64,000 bases of DNA from Phycicoccus sp. M110.8 (GTDB taxonomy: Bacteria; Actinomycetota; Actinomycetes; Actinomycetales; Dermatophilaceae): positions 124,001 through 188,000 of the forward strand of contig NZ_JAWDIC010000003.1 in assembly GCF_032464895.1 (NCBI RefSeq), given 5' to 3'. The notes beneath the pieces are model-generated. The model ran no database searches. It was not told the DNA's origin and was given only the letters and a program-made list of their open reading frames with translations. A program made the position numbers and the translations under genes. How positions within the stretch are numbered: the first letter of the stretch is position 1; each line of letters starts with the position of its first letter. Positions 1-8,040 of the stretch are shown one piece after another.

Positions 1-451
1 GCTCACGCTCGACGGCACGGGCCTCCGCCCGGTGTCGCAGCAGCGCCTCGGCGTCGATCCGAGCGGTGATGTCGATGACGTGCTGCAGCACCCCCGTCAC
101 CTCGCCGTCGACGACGAACGGCGAGCACGAGACCTGCACCTGTCGCACCTGTCCGGCAGCGTCCTCGACGGTGCGGGCGTACTGCCGCTCGGCTCCGGCC
201 AGAGCCGCCTCGAGGAAGGGGCGGATGCTCTGCCACACCTGCTCCGGCACCAGGGCGCTGACGTGACTGCCACGCACCTCGGCGAGCCGTTCGCGCCCCG
301 ACTCGCGCAGCGCGAACGCATTGGCGAAGTCGCACCGCAGCTCGCGGTCCCACACCGTCACGCCCGCCGGCAGCAGGTCGAGGACTGCGGCCACCTCCGG
401 CCCGACCAGTGATTCGGGAGCCTGCGACGCGACCGACCCGGGCTGCCCCAT
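1..451 (-). CDS. PAS-domain signalling protein, N-terminal fragment (runs off left edge)
   Basis: The ATG at 449-451 opens a minus-strand frame with no stop before base 1, so about 150 residues of a longer protein are visible. A perfect AAAGGAGG ribosome site lies 4 nt upstream of the ATG. Residues ~18-140 look like a PAS/PAC sensor domain: GVTVWDRELRCDFANAF is the typical PAS start, and VTGVLQHVIDITARIDAE is a typical PAC end running into a helical linker. Such domains usually precede a histidine kinase, GGDEF/EAL or PP2C output domain, which would lie outside the window. The sensed ligand cannot be told. Confidence 0.85.
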   Translation of the reverse strand, partial: MGQPGSVASQAPESLVGPEVAAVLDLLPAGVTVWDRELRCDFANAFALRESGRERLAEVRGSHVSALVPEQVWQSIRPFLEAALAGAERQYARTVEDAAGQVRQVQVSCSPFVVDGEVTGVLQHVIDITARIDAEALLRHRAEARAVERE

Positions 452-853
452 GTGGACCTCCTTTGGCGGCGGAACGACCCCGCGACCCCGCTGGACCGCC
501 CGCCCCAGCCCTGACGTGGCATCGGCCTCGCACCACCCACGCTACCGGCGCCAGCTGCACCCCGGATCCGCCACGAGAGCGATCTCACCCCGGGAAGCGC
601 CGGGCATGACGGGCCGCGCACGACGGGTGCTGCACGGCGCGCCCTGACCTCGGGCTCACCCCTTTGCCGGTGTCCCGGGCTCGGGCCCGGTGGCAGCCTC
701 GAGCCACACGAGAAACCCGGTCGGCGCTGCAGGGGAGCCCGGGGAACGCCTCCCACGGCCCGGGACCGACGTGGGCGCACCGGTGCGCACGGCCGGGCAC
801 CACCGTGCCGCTGCCACCCTCCACCGCACGAGCACCCGTCCACGGGAGGGCAC
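452..853. other. Divergent intergenic region, 402 bp
   Basis: This gap separates the PAS-domain gene (minus) from the cupin gene (plus) and must hold both promoters. I see no convincing -35/-10 pair, operator palindrome or conserved small gene. The ORFs that cross it lack ribosome sites and look like shadows. Confidence 0.4.
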
Positions 854-1207
854 ATGACCGCCAAGCAGAACATCGACACACCCCACGAGCGCCGAACCTT
901 CAAGGACCACGGCCACATGGACGTCGTCACCCTCGGGGACTTCACGCTGGGCCGCGGCGTCTTCGAGCCGGGGTGGCGCTGGTCGCAGGACGTCCAGCCG
1001 ATCGCCGGGACCGACTCCTGCCAGACGCACCACACCGGGTTCTGCCTGTCCGGGCGCATGACGGTGTGGTTCGACGACGGCAGCGAGCTCGCCGTCGCTC
1101 CCGGCGACGTGGTGGACATCTCTCCCGGCCACGACGCCTGGACCGACGGGGACGAGGCGTGCGTCCTGCTCGACACGGGCGTCGCGGCATACGCCCGCCC
1201 CAGCTGA
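854..1207 (+). CDS. Small single-domain cupin protein
   Basis: 117 aa with a GGGAGGG ribosome site 4 nt upstream of the ATG. The centre carries a cupin-like pattern: a His-rich stretch (QTHHTGFCLSGRM, residues ~57-69) followed by a strand with the second conserved box (APGDVVDISPGHDAW, residues ~82-96). This is the architecture of small metal-binding beta-barrel proteins whose substrate varies widely (sensors, dioxygenase-like or isomerase-like). It stands alone, followed by a repeat and a strong hairpin, so it is probably monocistronic. The function is unassigned. The Ala-Tyr near the end is encoded by GCA TAC, part of the GGCATAC pattern described in the findings. Confidence 0.8.
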   Translation: MTAKQNIDTPHERRTFKDHGHMDVVTLGDFTLGRGVFEPGWRWSQDVQPIAGTDSCQTHHTGFCLSGRMTVWFDDGSELAVAPGDVVDISPGHDAWTDGDEACVLLDTGVAAYARPS

Positions 1208-1214
1208 AGCCCTT

Positions 1215-1263
1215 CACGACGAAGGCCCGTGCACGACGAAGGCCCGTGCACGACGAAGGCCCG
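1215..1263. repeat. 17-bp tandem repeat, about three copies
   Basis: The unit CACGACGAAGGCCCGTG begins at 1215, 1232 and 1249; the first two copies are identical and the third matches for 15 bases before diverging. The third copy supplies the left arm of the hairpin at 1254-1285. It looks like expansion of a terminator arm by slippage. Confidence 0.85.
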
Positions 1264-1285
1264 GACCGTGTCGTCCGGGCCTTCG
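1254..1285. terminator. Intrinsic terminator-like hairpin after cupin gene
   Basis: CGAAGGCCCGGA (1254-1265) pairs perfectly with TCCGGGCCTTCG (1274-1285) around an 8-nt loop. There is no U tract, as is usual in high-GC actinobacteria. It lies between the convergent cupin gene and the tRNA. Its arms resemble those of the terminators at 34232 and 36782. Confidence 0.75.
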
Positions 1286-1300
1286 TCTCGCCGATGCGAT

Positions 1301-1377
1301 TGGTAGCGGGGGCAGGATTTGAACCTGCGACCTCCGGGTTATGAGCCCGGCGAGCTACCGAGCTGCTCCACCCCGCG
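1301..1377 (-). tRNA. Initiator tRNA-fMet (anticodon CAT)
   Basis: Read on the minus strand, the 77-nt cloverleaf begins CGCGGGGTGGAGCAG and ends with CCCCGCTA-CCA encoded in DNA. The anticodon loop is CTCATAA. The initiator marks are present: three consecutive G-C pairs (GGG/CCC) in the anticodon stem and an unpaired C1-T72 at the acceptor end instead of a Watson-Crick pair. The T-arm GGTTCAAATCC is standard. Confidence 0.97.
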
Positions 1378-1461
1378 TCGGTAGCCCCAACTGTACGGGA
1401 CTCCGTGCGGCTGGGCCAAATCGGGCACCCGCACTGCCGGCCGTCGCCTGCCCCAGAGCCC

Positions 1462-4400
1462 CTACTTCGTGGTCGTGGGGCTCGGCGACGGCGTCGTTGT
1501 GGCGGTGCCCGATGGGGTCGGCGTCACGGTCGTGCTGCCGCCCTTGGGCGAGGCTGCGACCGCGCGCTTGATCGCGTCGTCGAGCTTCTTCTGCGCCTCG
1601 CCGTATGCCGCGAAGTCGCCCGCCTTGAGCGCCTTCTGGCCGTCGTCGTACGCCGACTGGATGTCGGTGAGCGCCTGGGCCAGCGCCGCGTTCCCGGTCG
1701 ACGGCGTCGTCGGCGTGGTGGGCGTCGTCGGCGTCGAGCCGGTGCCCGAGCCCGTCCCCGAGTCGCCCGCCGTGGCGCCTGACCGGCCGCCGAACAGCCC
1801 GTCGAGCGCCCCGTCGAGCGTGTCGGACCACGCCAGCTTGTTGCCGAACGCCACGACCGTCGCCCGCGACAGCGGGAACGAGGAGGTGCTGTTGGCGCTG
1901 ACGTAGATCGGCTGCACGTAGAGCAGCCCGCCACCGACGGGCAGCGTCAGCAGGTTGCCCAGCGTGACCCGGGAACCCTGCTGGCGTGCGTTGTTGAGGA
2001 ACTGGCTCAGCGTCAGGCTGAACGCCGGCGAGGTCTGGTTCGAGGAGTTGATGTCGTTCTGGACCTGGCCCGGACCGCGCACCTGGCTGTCCTTGGGCAG
2101 CTCGAGCAGGCGCAGCTTGCCGTAGTCCGAGCTCGGCTTGCCCGAGGTCGATCCGGCATCGGCGTCGACGGCGAGGAAGCCCGACAGCACCTGCCGGTCG
2201 CCGACCGGCTTGAACGTCGTCGTGAGCGAGAACTTGGCGCTGTCCTGGTCGGGCATCTTCAGCGTCAGGTAGTACGGGGGCTGGTCGACGTTGCGGGCCT
2301 CCTGGGCCGGGTCCTCGGGGACCTCCCAGTAGTCCTGGCCGCCGTAGAACGACGCGGCGTCCGTGACGTGGTACTGGGTCAGCACCTGCCGCTGCACCTT
2401 GAACAGGTCCTCGGGGTAGCGCAGGTGCGCCATGAGGTCGCCGCTGATCTGGGACATCGGCAGCACCGTGTTGCCGAAGGCGTTGCTCCACGCCTTGAGC
2501 AGCGGGTCCTTCTCGTCCCAGGTGTAGAGCTTGACCGCGCCGCTCTCGGCGTCGACGGTCGCCTTGACCGAGTTGCGTATGTAGTTGACGTGGCCGCTCC
2601 CGATGGGCCGCACCGCCGAGGAGGTGGCGGTCGTCGAGTCCGACGTGGCGTTGTCGATCTCCTTGAGCCGCGAGTACGGGTAGTCCGCCGTGGTCGTGTA
2701 GCCGTCGACGATCCACTGCACCCGTCCGTCGACGACGGCGGGGTACGGGTTGCCGTCGAGGGTCAGCCACGGGGCGACCCGCTCGACGCGCTCCAGCGGC
2801 TTGCGGTGGTCGAGGATGCGGCTCTGGTCGGTCACCGCGTCGGACAGCAGGAAGTTGAGCTCGCGGTACTTCAGCGCGTAGGCCGCCTGCCGGAAGATCG
2901 AGCTGAGCTTGACGCCGCCACCGCCGGAGTAGGTCGTGTTCTTCTGCCCCGCGGCGCTGTTGTCCGGGTAGTCGAACTCGCGCGGCGCCGCACCGGGCGC
3001 GCCACCGACGATCGAGTAGTCGGGCGACTTCTCGCCGAAGTAGATCCGCGGCTGGAAGTCACCCAGCGGTCCCGTCTGCGGGATGTTCTGCTCGTAGAAG
3101 ACCGGCTCGCCGTCGGCGGTGCGCTGGTTGCCGTACGCCGCGACGACACCGAAGCCGTGGGTGTAGACCGTGTGGTCGTTGAGCCAGTTCCGCTGGTTCT
3201 GCGGCACGCCGTCGAGGTCGAGCTCGCGGACGGCGACGACGGTGTCGCGCACCTTGCCGCCGACGGAGTAGCGGTCGACGTCCAGCGCGTCCGGGAACGC
3301 GTAGTAGGACTTCACCGACTGCAGCTGCTTGAACGTCGGGGACACCACGATCGGGTCGACCAGGCGGATGCCCGGGATCGTCTCGGCGTCGTCGCGCAGC
3401 TGGTCGGGCTTGGCCTCCGTCGTGGCCGTGTACGGGGTGCTGCTCAGCCCGTCGATGCCGTATGCCGCTCGTGTGGCGTCGATGCTGCGCTGGATGTACT
3501 TCTGCTCCAGGGACTTCTCCGAGGGGCGCACCTGGAACCGCTGCACGAGGGCGGGGTAGATGCTGCCGACGACGACCGAGGTGACGACGAGCAGCCCCAC
3601 GCCGACGGCCGGCAGCCGCCAGGACCGGGTCCAGATGGAGGCGATGAAGAGCCCCGCGGTCATCACGGCGGCCACGGCGAGGATCACCTTGGTGGGCAGC
3701 ACGGCATTCGCGTCGGTGTACCCGATGCCGGTCAACAGGCGGCTGTCCTTGGTGGCCAGGCTGTACCGGTCGAACCAGTAGCTGGCGGCACGGACCAGCA
3801 CGATGGCGGCCAGGAGGATCGCGAGGTGCGTGCGGGCCGCCCGCGTCGTGCGCTCGCCGCGCCCCTGGACCTGCAGGCCGCCGTAGACGTAGTGGGTGAA
3901 GGCGGCCGCCACGAGCGCCATCACGAGCGCCATCGTGAGGAAGCCGAGCAGGAACCGGATCCAGGGCAGGGTGAAGACGAAGAAGGACAGGTCGAGGTGG
4001 AACTGCGCGTCCTTCCTGCCGAACGAGACGCCGTTGCGCCAGAGGAGGTAGGTCTTCCACTGCCCCGCTGCACCGGTGCCGGCGAGCAGGCCGAGAACGC
4101 CTGGGATGACGACCATGGCGACCTTGCGCAGCGGCTCGATGGCCTCGCGGTACTGGTCGAGGTTCTGCTGCTGCGGCGTCACCGGGGCGTAGATCGGCCG
4201 CGTGCGCCAGCCGACGACGAGGCTCGAGGCGACGAGGGCCGCGGTGATGGCGAAGCCGAGGACGAAGAGCACGACCTTGGTCAGTAGCTCGGTGCGGAAC
4301 ACCTCCTCGTACCCGACGGAGTCGTACCAGAGCACCTCGGTCCACACCGAGGCCGCGACGGAGACCACGATGCCCAGCGCCACGACGATGGCGATCGTGG

Positions 4401-4533
4401 GACCGAGCGGCCCGCGCCGCCGGCGGAAGGTCATGGTCGGGGGGCGCCTGCCCCCGGGCCCGCCCGCACCGCCACCGGGCCGGCCGCCGCCTCCTGAGGA
4501 CTCGCCCGGCCCGAACCACTCCGAAGAACTCAC
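1462..4533 (-). CDS. UPF0182 family membrane protein
   Basis: 1023 aa, the normal length for this actinobacterial/cyanobacterial family of unknown function. A Gly/Pro-rich N-terminus is followed by about seven predicted membrane helices within residues ~47-326 (for example TIAIVVALGIVVSVAASVW and AVGVGLLVVTSVVVGSIY). A large, probably extracytoplasmic, domain follows, and the protein ends in Thr/Pro repeats (TPTTPTTPTTP near residue 925 and a Thr-rich tail). The GTG start at 4533 has no clear ribosome site. The gene is divergent from the PPA1309-type gene, as in other actinobacteria. Any role in the envelope is inference from topology. Confidence 0.93.
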   Translation of the reverse strand: MSSSEWFGPGESSGGGGRPGGGAGGPGGRRPPTMTFRRRRGPLGPTIAIVVALGIVVSVAASVWTEVLWYDSVGYEEVFRTELLTKVVLFVLGFAITAALVASSLVVGWRTRPIYAPVTPQQQNLDQYREAIEPLRKVAMVVIPGVLGLLAGTGAAGQWKTYLLWRNGVSFGRKDAQFHLDLSFFVFTLPWIRFLLGFLTMALVMALVAAAFTHYVYGGLQVQGRGERTTRAARTHLAILLAAIVLVRAASYWFDRYSLATKDSRLLTGIGYTDANAVLPTKVILAVAAVMTAGLFIASIWTRSWRLPAVGVGLLVVTSVVVGSIYPALVQRFQVRPSEKSLEQKYIQRSIDATRAAYGIDGLSSTPYTATTEAKPDQLRDDAETIPGIRLVDPIVVSPTFKQLQSVKSYYAFPDALDVDRYSVGGKVRDTVVAVRELDLDGVPQNQRNWLNDHTVYTHGFGVVAAYGNQRTADGEPVFYEQNIPQTGPLGDFQPRIYFGEKSPDYSIVGGAPGAAPREFDYPDNSAAGQKNTTYSGGGGVKLSSIFRQAAYALKYRELNFLLSDAVTDQSRILDHRKPLERVERVAPWLTLDGNPYPAVVDGRVQWIVDGYTTTADYPYSRLKEIDNATSDSTTATSSAVRPIGSGHVNYIRNSVKATVDAESGAVKLYTWDEKDPLLKAWSNAFGNTVLPMSQISGDLMAHLRYPEDLFKVQRQVLTQYHVTDAASFYGGQDYWEVPEDPAQEARNVDQPPYYLTLKMPDQDSAKFSLTTTFKPVGDRQVLSGFLAVDADAGSTSGKPSSDYGKLRLLELPKDSQVRGPGQVQNDINSSNQTSPAFSLTLSQFLNNARQQGSRVTLGNLLTLPVGGGLLYVQPIYVSANSTSSFPLSRATVVAFGNKLAWSDTLDGALDGLFGGRSGATAGDSGTGSGTGSTPTTPTTPTTPSTGNAALAQALTDIQSAYDDGQKALKAGDFAAYGEAQKKLDDAIKRAVAASPKGGSTTVTPTPSGTATTTPSPSPTTTK

Positions 4534-4688
4534 ACCACGCCCGATCTGCCGCGCGAGCAGCCACCCCGGCCACCTGCTGGTAGTGGGACCAACTTACCGA
4601 TGACGGCTGGGGTTCCCGGGAGGCGGGAGGTCCGACGCGGCGGGGTGCGCCGGTCCGGCTCCCCCGCGGCATACGGCACCATGAGCGG

Positions 4689-5225
4689 GTGAGCCAGACC
4701 AGCCGTCCCGTCGCGGACCCGTTGTCCATCGCCGCCCTCGACACCGAGCGCCACGTCGCGGCGTCCGGGTGGGACCAGAACCCCCGGCTGTTCGCCCTCG
4801 TCCCCACCGCCGACCTGCTCGAGCGCGAGCCGCACCTGCGCGCGGGCATGCACGGGTCGGACCTCGCCGAGGGCGCCCTCAGCGCGATCGAGCAGGAGAA
4901 CCTGCCGCCCACCTCGAACCTCGAGTCGCTCCTCGGCGGCATCGCGTGGCCGGATGCCGTCGTCGGCGCCGCCCTGGCCGTCGAGCGGATCGTCGTCCCG
5001 CCGGATGCCGAGCGCGACCTGCCCGTCCACGCCCAGTCCGCGGTCGACGCCCTGGCCGCGCACCCGGCGCGGCAGGACGTGCGGCTGCTCGTCGCCGTGA
5101 CTCGCGACGGCCAGAGCCGCTGCCTGCTGCGCCAGCGCGCCCACGACAGCGACGACCAGGTCGCCCTCGGCGACGACATCGCCCCCGGCCTGGTGCACGC
5201 GCTCAGGGCGACGCTGCAGGACTGA
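4689..5225 (+). CDS. PPA1309-type conserved actinobacterial protein
   Basis: 178 aa, soluble, with no recognisable catalytic motif. I know this protein as a conserved actinobacterial family found beside UPF0182 and the PDZ protease; no function is established to my knowledge. The frame has a GTG start at 4689 with no Shine-Dalgarno. An ATG eight bases upstream (4681) opens a 3-codon frame (ATG AGC GGG TGA) whose stop overlaps the GTG, suggesting reinitiation. A GGCATAC copy (4668-4674) lies just upstream. The 3' end nearly meets the convergent protease gene. Confidence 0.85.
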   Translation: MSQTSRPVADPLSIAALDTERHVAASGWDQNPRLFALVPTADLLEREPHLRAGMHGSDLAEGALSAIEQENLPPTSNLESLLGGIAWPDAVVGAALAVERIVVPPDAERDLPVHAQSAVDALAAHPARQDVRLLVAVTRDGQSRCLLRQRAHDSDDQVALGDDIAPGLVHALRATLQD

Positions 5226-5236
5226 CGCGGCTGCGC

Positions 5237-6367
5237 CTACTTCGTGCAGGTGGGCAGCGACCCGCCCCGGTGGGCGGCGATGGCCTCGACCGAGGACCGG
5301 GCCTGGTCGAAGGTCGAGATGCGTACCACCCGCAGGCCGTCGGGCACGTGGCCCACGACCTCGTTGCAGTTGTCGGCGGGCGCGAGGAACCACTGGGCGC
5401 CTCCGTCGCGGGCGCCGACGAGCTTCTGGCGGATGCCGCCGATCGGGCCGACCGCGCCGGTGCTGTCGATCGTGCCCGTGCCGGCGATCTTGGCGCCACC
5501 CGTGAGGGCCCCTGGGGTGAGCGTGTCGTAGAGCCCGAGCGCGAACATCGTCCCGGCCGAGGGCCCCCCGACGTTGCCGGCGTCGATCTTCACCGTGAAC
5601 GGGAAGTCGAAGCGCACCCCGAGGAACACGCCGATCGTCGTCCGCCCCCCGGCGTCCCGCGTGGTCGCCGTGACGTCGACCGGCTTGCCGCCGCGGACCA
5701 GCCCCAGCTTCACCGGCTGCCCCGCGCTGTGGTTGCCGATGGCCGTGCGGATCGAGGCGCTGTCGTCGACGGCCGTCCCGTCGACGCTCACGATCTCGTC
5801 GCCCGGGCGCAGCACGGACCGGTTCGGGCTGTCCTGCGTGACCTGGGCGATGACGACGTGCTGCACGACCTTCTGGCCGACCGCGCGGAGTGCGACCGCG
5901 ATCGCCTCCTGCTGGGAGTCGGCCATCTCCGCGGCGCCCTCCTCCTGCACCTGCTTGTCGGTGATGCCCTTGGGGAAGTAGGCCTCCTCGGGCTCGATCT
6001 CCTCGCTGCGGTTGAGGGCCGCGCCGAGCAGGTCCCACACGGTGACCCGGAAGCCGGGACCGCCGGCGACCCGGACGGTGGTGAAGTCGAGGGCGCCCTC
6101 GGTGGGGTAGGTCCTCGCGCCCGAGACGGTGATGAGCGGCGTCTTGCCGGCGGCGATGATGTTGGTGACCGGCCCGGGCTTGAGGACGACGTAGGGCAGG
6201 CCCACCATCGTCGACAGCGCGGCCAGCGCGATGAGCACGAAGCCACCGACGAGGACGACGACCGAGCGGCGACCGAGGCGGTAGGGGTCCTGCCCGTCCC
6301 CGTCCTGCGGTCCCTGCGGTCCCTCGGGTCCTGCGGGCGGCGGCGACGACGTGGACGACAGGGTCAC
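5237..6367 (-). CDS. PDZ-domain Lon-like serine protease (YlbL family)
   Basis: 376 aa. An N-terminal membrane anchor (SVVVLVGGFVLIALAALSTM) is followed by a PDZ domain (SVLRPGDEIVSVDGTAVDD) and a Lon-type S16 catalytic domain at the C-terminus. That domain has the Ser of GGPSAGTMFALG and a downstream Lys in PIGGIRQKLVGA, the Ser-Lys dyad. The active site should face outside. I chose the GTG at 6365-6367 because it overlaps the moaE stop as GTGA; a longer frame would run deep inside moaE. Order epimerase-moaE-protease is fully coupled on the minus strand. Confidence 0.9.
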   Translation of the reverse strand: MTLSSTSSPPPAGPEGPQGPQDGDGQDPYRLGRRSVVVLVGGFVLIALAALSTMVGLPYVVLKPGPVTNIIAAGKTPLITVSGARTYPTEGALDFTTVRVAGGPGFRVTVWDLLGAALNRSEEIEPEEAYFPKGITDKQVQEEGAAEMADSQQEAIAVALRAVGQKVVQHVVIAQVTQDSPNRSVLRPGDEIVSVDGTAVDDSASIRTAIGNHSAGQPVKLGLVRGGKPVDVTATTRDAGGRTTIGVFLGVRFDFPFTVKIDAGNVGGPSAGTMFALGLYDTLTPGALTGGAKIAGTGTIDSTGAVGPIGGIRQKLVGARDGGAQWFLAPADNCNEVVGHVPDGLRVVRISTFDQARSSVEAIAAHRGGSLPTCTK

Positions 6368-6831
6368 GGCAGCCCCACCCACTCGTCGGTGCCGTCGGCG
6401 AACTGCTGGTGCTTCCAGATCGGGACGGTCGACTTGAGCGTGTCGATGAGGTCGCGGCACGCCTCCATCGCCTCGCCCCGGTGGGGTGCGGAGACCCCGA
6501 CGACGACGGCGAGGTCACCCACCTCGAGGTGGCCCGAGCGGTGCACGGCGGCGACCCGGGACACCGAGTGCCGCGCGGCGACCTCCCTGCACACGCGGGC
6601 GAGCTCGTCCGCGGCGCTCGGGTGGCTGGAGTAGTCCAGGGCGGTCACCGGCTCCCCGTGGTCGTGGTCGCGCACCACCCCGACGAACAGCGACACGGCT
6701 CCGCAGCGCGGGTGCCGCACGGCGTCGAGGACCTCGTCGACCCCGAGCGGTTCGTCACGGACGACGGCGAGGACGACCTCGGCCTCCCCCGTGGTCTGGC
6801 CGGTGGTGGTCCCAGTGGTGCGGTCGGTCAT
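6364..6831 (-). CDS. moaE: Molybdopterin synthase catalytic subunit MoaE
   Basis: 155 aa. MoaE inserts sulfur carried by MoaD thiocarboxylate into cyclic pyranopterin monophosphate to make molybdopterin. Family signatures are visible: CGAVSLFVGVVRDHDHG near residue 43, the LDYSSHPSAA segment, and PIWKHQQFADGTDEWVG at the C-terminus, which carries the conserved catalytic Lys region. The ATG overlaps the stop of the upstream gene (ATGA) and its TGA overlaps the protease start (GTGA), so translation is coupled. No moaD, moaA or moaC is in the window; moeZ at 31470 may share the sulfur pathway. Confidence 0.95.
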   Translation of the reverse strand: MTDRTTGTTTGQTTGEAEVVLAVVRDEPLGVDEVLDAVRHPRCGAVSLFVGVVRDHDHGEPVTALDYSSHPSAADELARVCREVAARHSVSRVAAVHRSGHLEVGDLAVVVGVSAPHRGEAMEACRDLIDTLKSTVPIWKHQQFADGTDEWVGLP

Positions 6832-7979
6832 GACCCACCCTTCCTGCGGCGGCGCCGCATGATGGCCGCGGTGCCCACGAGGGCCACCGCGGCACTGGCC
6901 GCCCCGAGGGCGGCGTCCTTGCGGTCGAGGCGTCGTGCCGCGACCGCGTGCGAACCCCGGATGGTGTCGAGCAGCACGCCGAGGCAGGTCTCGTTGTCGT
7001 GGACCGGCTCCCACCCGTCGCCGAGCAGGCGGCCTGCCGACACCGCCCAGGGGAAGGCGACGAAGGCGAGGTCGCTGGCGGGTGCCGGCAAGACCCCAAC
7101 GCGGTGCAGCCGGTCCGCGGTTCCCATGGCCGCGCCGAGGCTCAGCTCGACCGGGCGCATACCGGTCAGGCGCTCGAGGTCGCGCTGGGTGAGGTGACCC
7201 GGCGCGCCCACCGACACGGCGCCCTCGATGCCCCTGGCCAGGACGAGGGCCACGGCGGAGCCGAGGTCGTCGACGTGGCAGAACTGCCACGCCGGGTCCG
7301 AGCCGCGCACGGTGAGCAGCCGGGGTGCCTCGAAGTGCCGGGTGAGCACCGTGTCGACACCGTCGCCGACGAGCGCGGCAGGCCGGACCGCGGTGATCCG
7401 CAGGCCGGGGTGCACGTCCCGGGCGACGGCCACGAGCTGCTCGACGTCCATGAGGTCCCCGACCTGGCCCTCGTCGCTCGGGGCGCGCAGCGGGGCGTCG
7501 TCCGGCAGCGGGACCGGGTTGTCGGGGTGCGCGCCGTAGACCTGCGCCCCCGTCACCACCACGAGGTGCCGCACGCCGGCGGCAGCGGCCGCGGTGATCA
7601 CCGTCTGCGCCCGGCGCAGGTTGCGCTCGCGCCGGACCCGCGCGCCGAGCGCCAGGTCGGAGTCGAGGTCCGTGCTCGTCGCGACGTATGCCGCCGCGTG
7701 CACCCCCCGCAGCGCCTCCACGAGCGTGGGGTGGGCCGGGTCGCACTGGCGGTACTCGACGCCGCCCACCGGCGGCCGCTCCACGTCGACGGCCAGGACG
7801 GTCCCGATACGCGACTGGGGGCCGTGCGCCGTCGCGCCCGCCGTCCCCCGGGCAGCGGTCGTCACCAGCGCGCGCAGCACGGCCTGGCTCGCCGCGCCGG
7901 CGGTCCCGACGACCGCGACGTCGACGGCGCTACGCCGCGAGCGAACTGCACCCCCCTGGGCGCCCGCTGGGGAACTCAC
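6828..7979 (-). CDS. NAD-dependent epimerase/dehydratase-like (extended SDR) protein
   Basis: 383 aa from the GTG at 7979, which has GGAGG five bases upstream; a GTG at 7991 is also possible. The N-terminal Rossmann region (VDVAVVGTAGAASQAVLRAL) departs from the usual TGxxGxxG. VVTGAQVYGAHPDNP holds a YG rather than a clear YxxxK. This suggests an atypical SDR that may bind but not reduce. The C-terminus ends with a possible short membrane helix (GAASAAVALVGTAAIM) and a basic tail. First gene of the run with moaE and the PDZ protease. Substrate unknown. Confidence 0.85.
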   Translation of the reverse strand: MSSPAGAQGGAVRSRRSAVDVAVVGTAGAASQAVLRALVTTAARGTAGATAHGPQSRIGTVLAVDVERPPVGGVEYRQCDPAHPTLVEALRGVHAAAYVATSTDLDSDLALGARVRRERNLRRAQTVITAAAAAGVRHLVVVTGAQVYGAHPDNPVPLPDDAPLRAPSDEGQVGDLMDVEQLVAVARDVHPGLRITAVRPAALVGDGVDTVLTRHFEAPRLLTVRGSDPAWQFCHVDDLGSAVALVLARGIEGAVSVGAPGHLTQRDLERLTGMRPVELSLGAAMGTADRLHRVGVLPAPASDLAFVAFPWAVSAGRLLGDGWEPVHDNETCLGVLLDTIRGSHAVAARRLDRKDAALGAASAAVALVGTAAIMRRRRRKGGS

Positions 7980-8040
7980 CGTGGCCTCCACGTGGTTGTC
8001 TTGGACGAAGCCATCCTCTCAGGACTCCCGAGGAGCCGTT

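Noticed and set aside
2368-4287. 639-codon plus-strand open frame opposite the UPF0182 gene
   Set aside because: It is the antisense shadow of a clear family gene, with Arg/Val/Gly-rich composition, no ribosome site and no domain.
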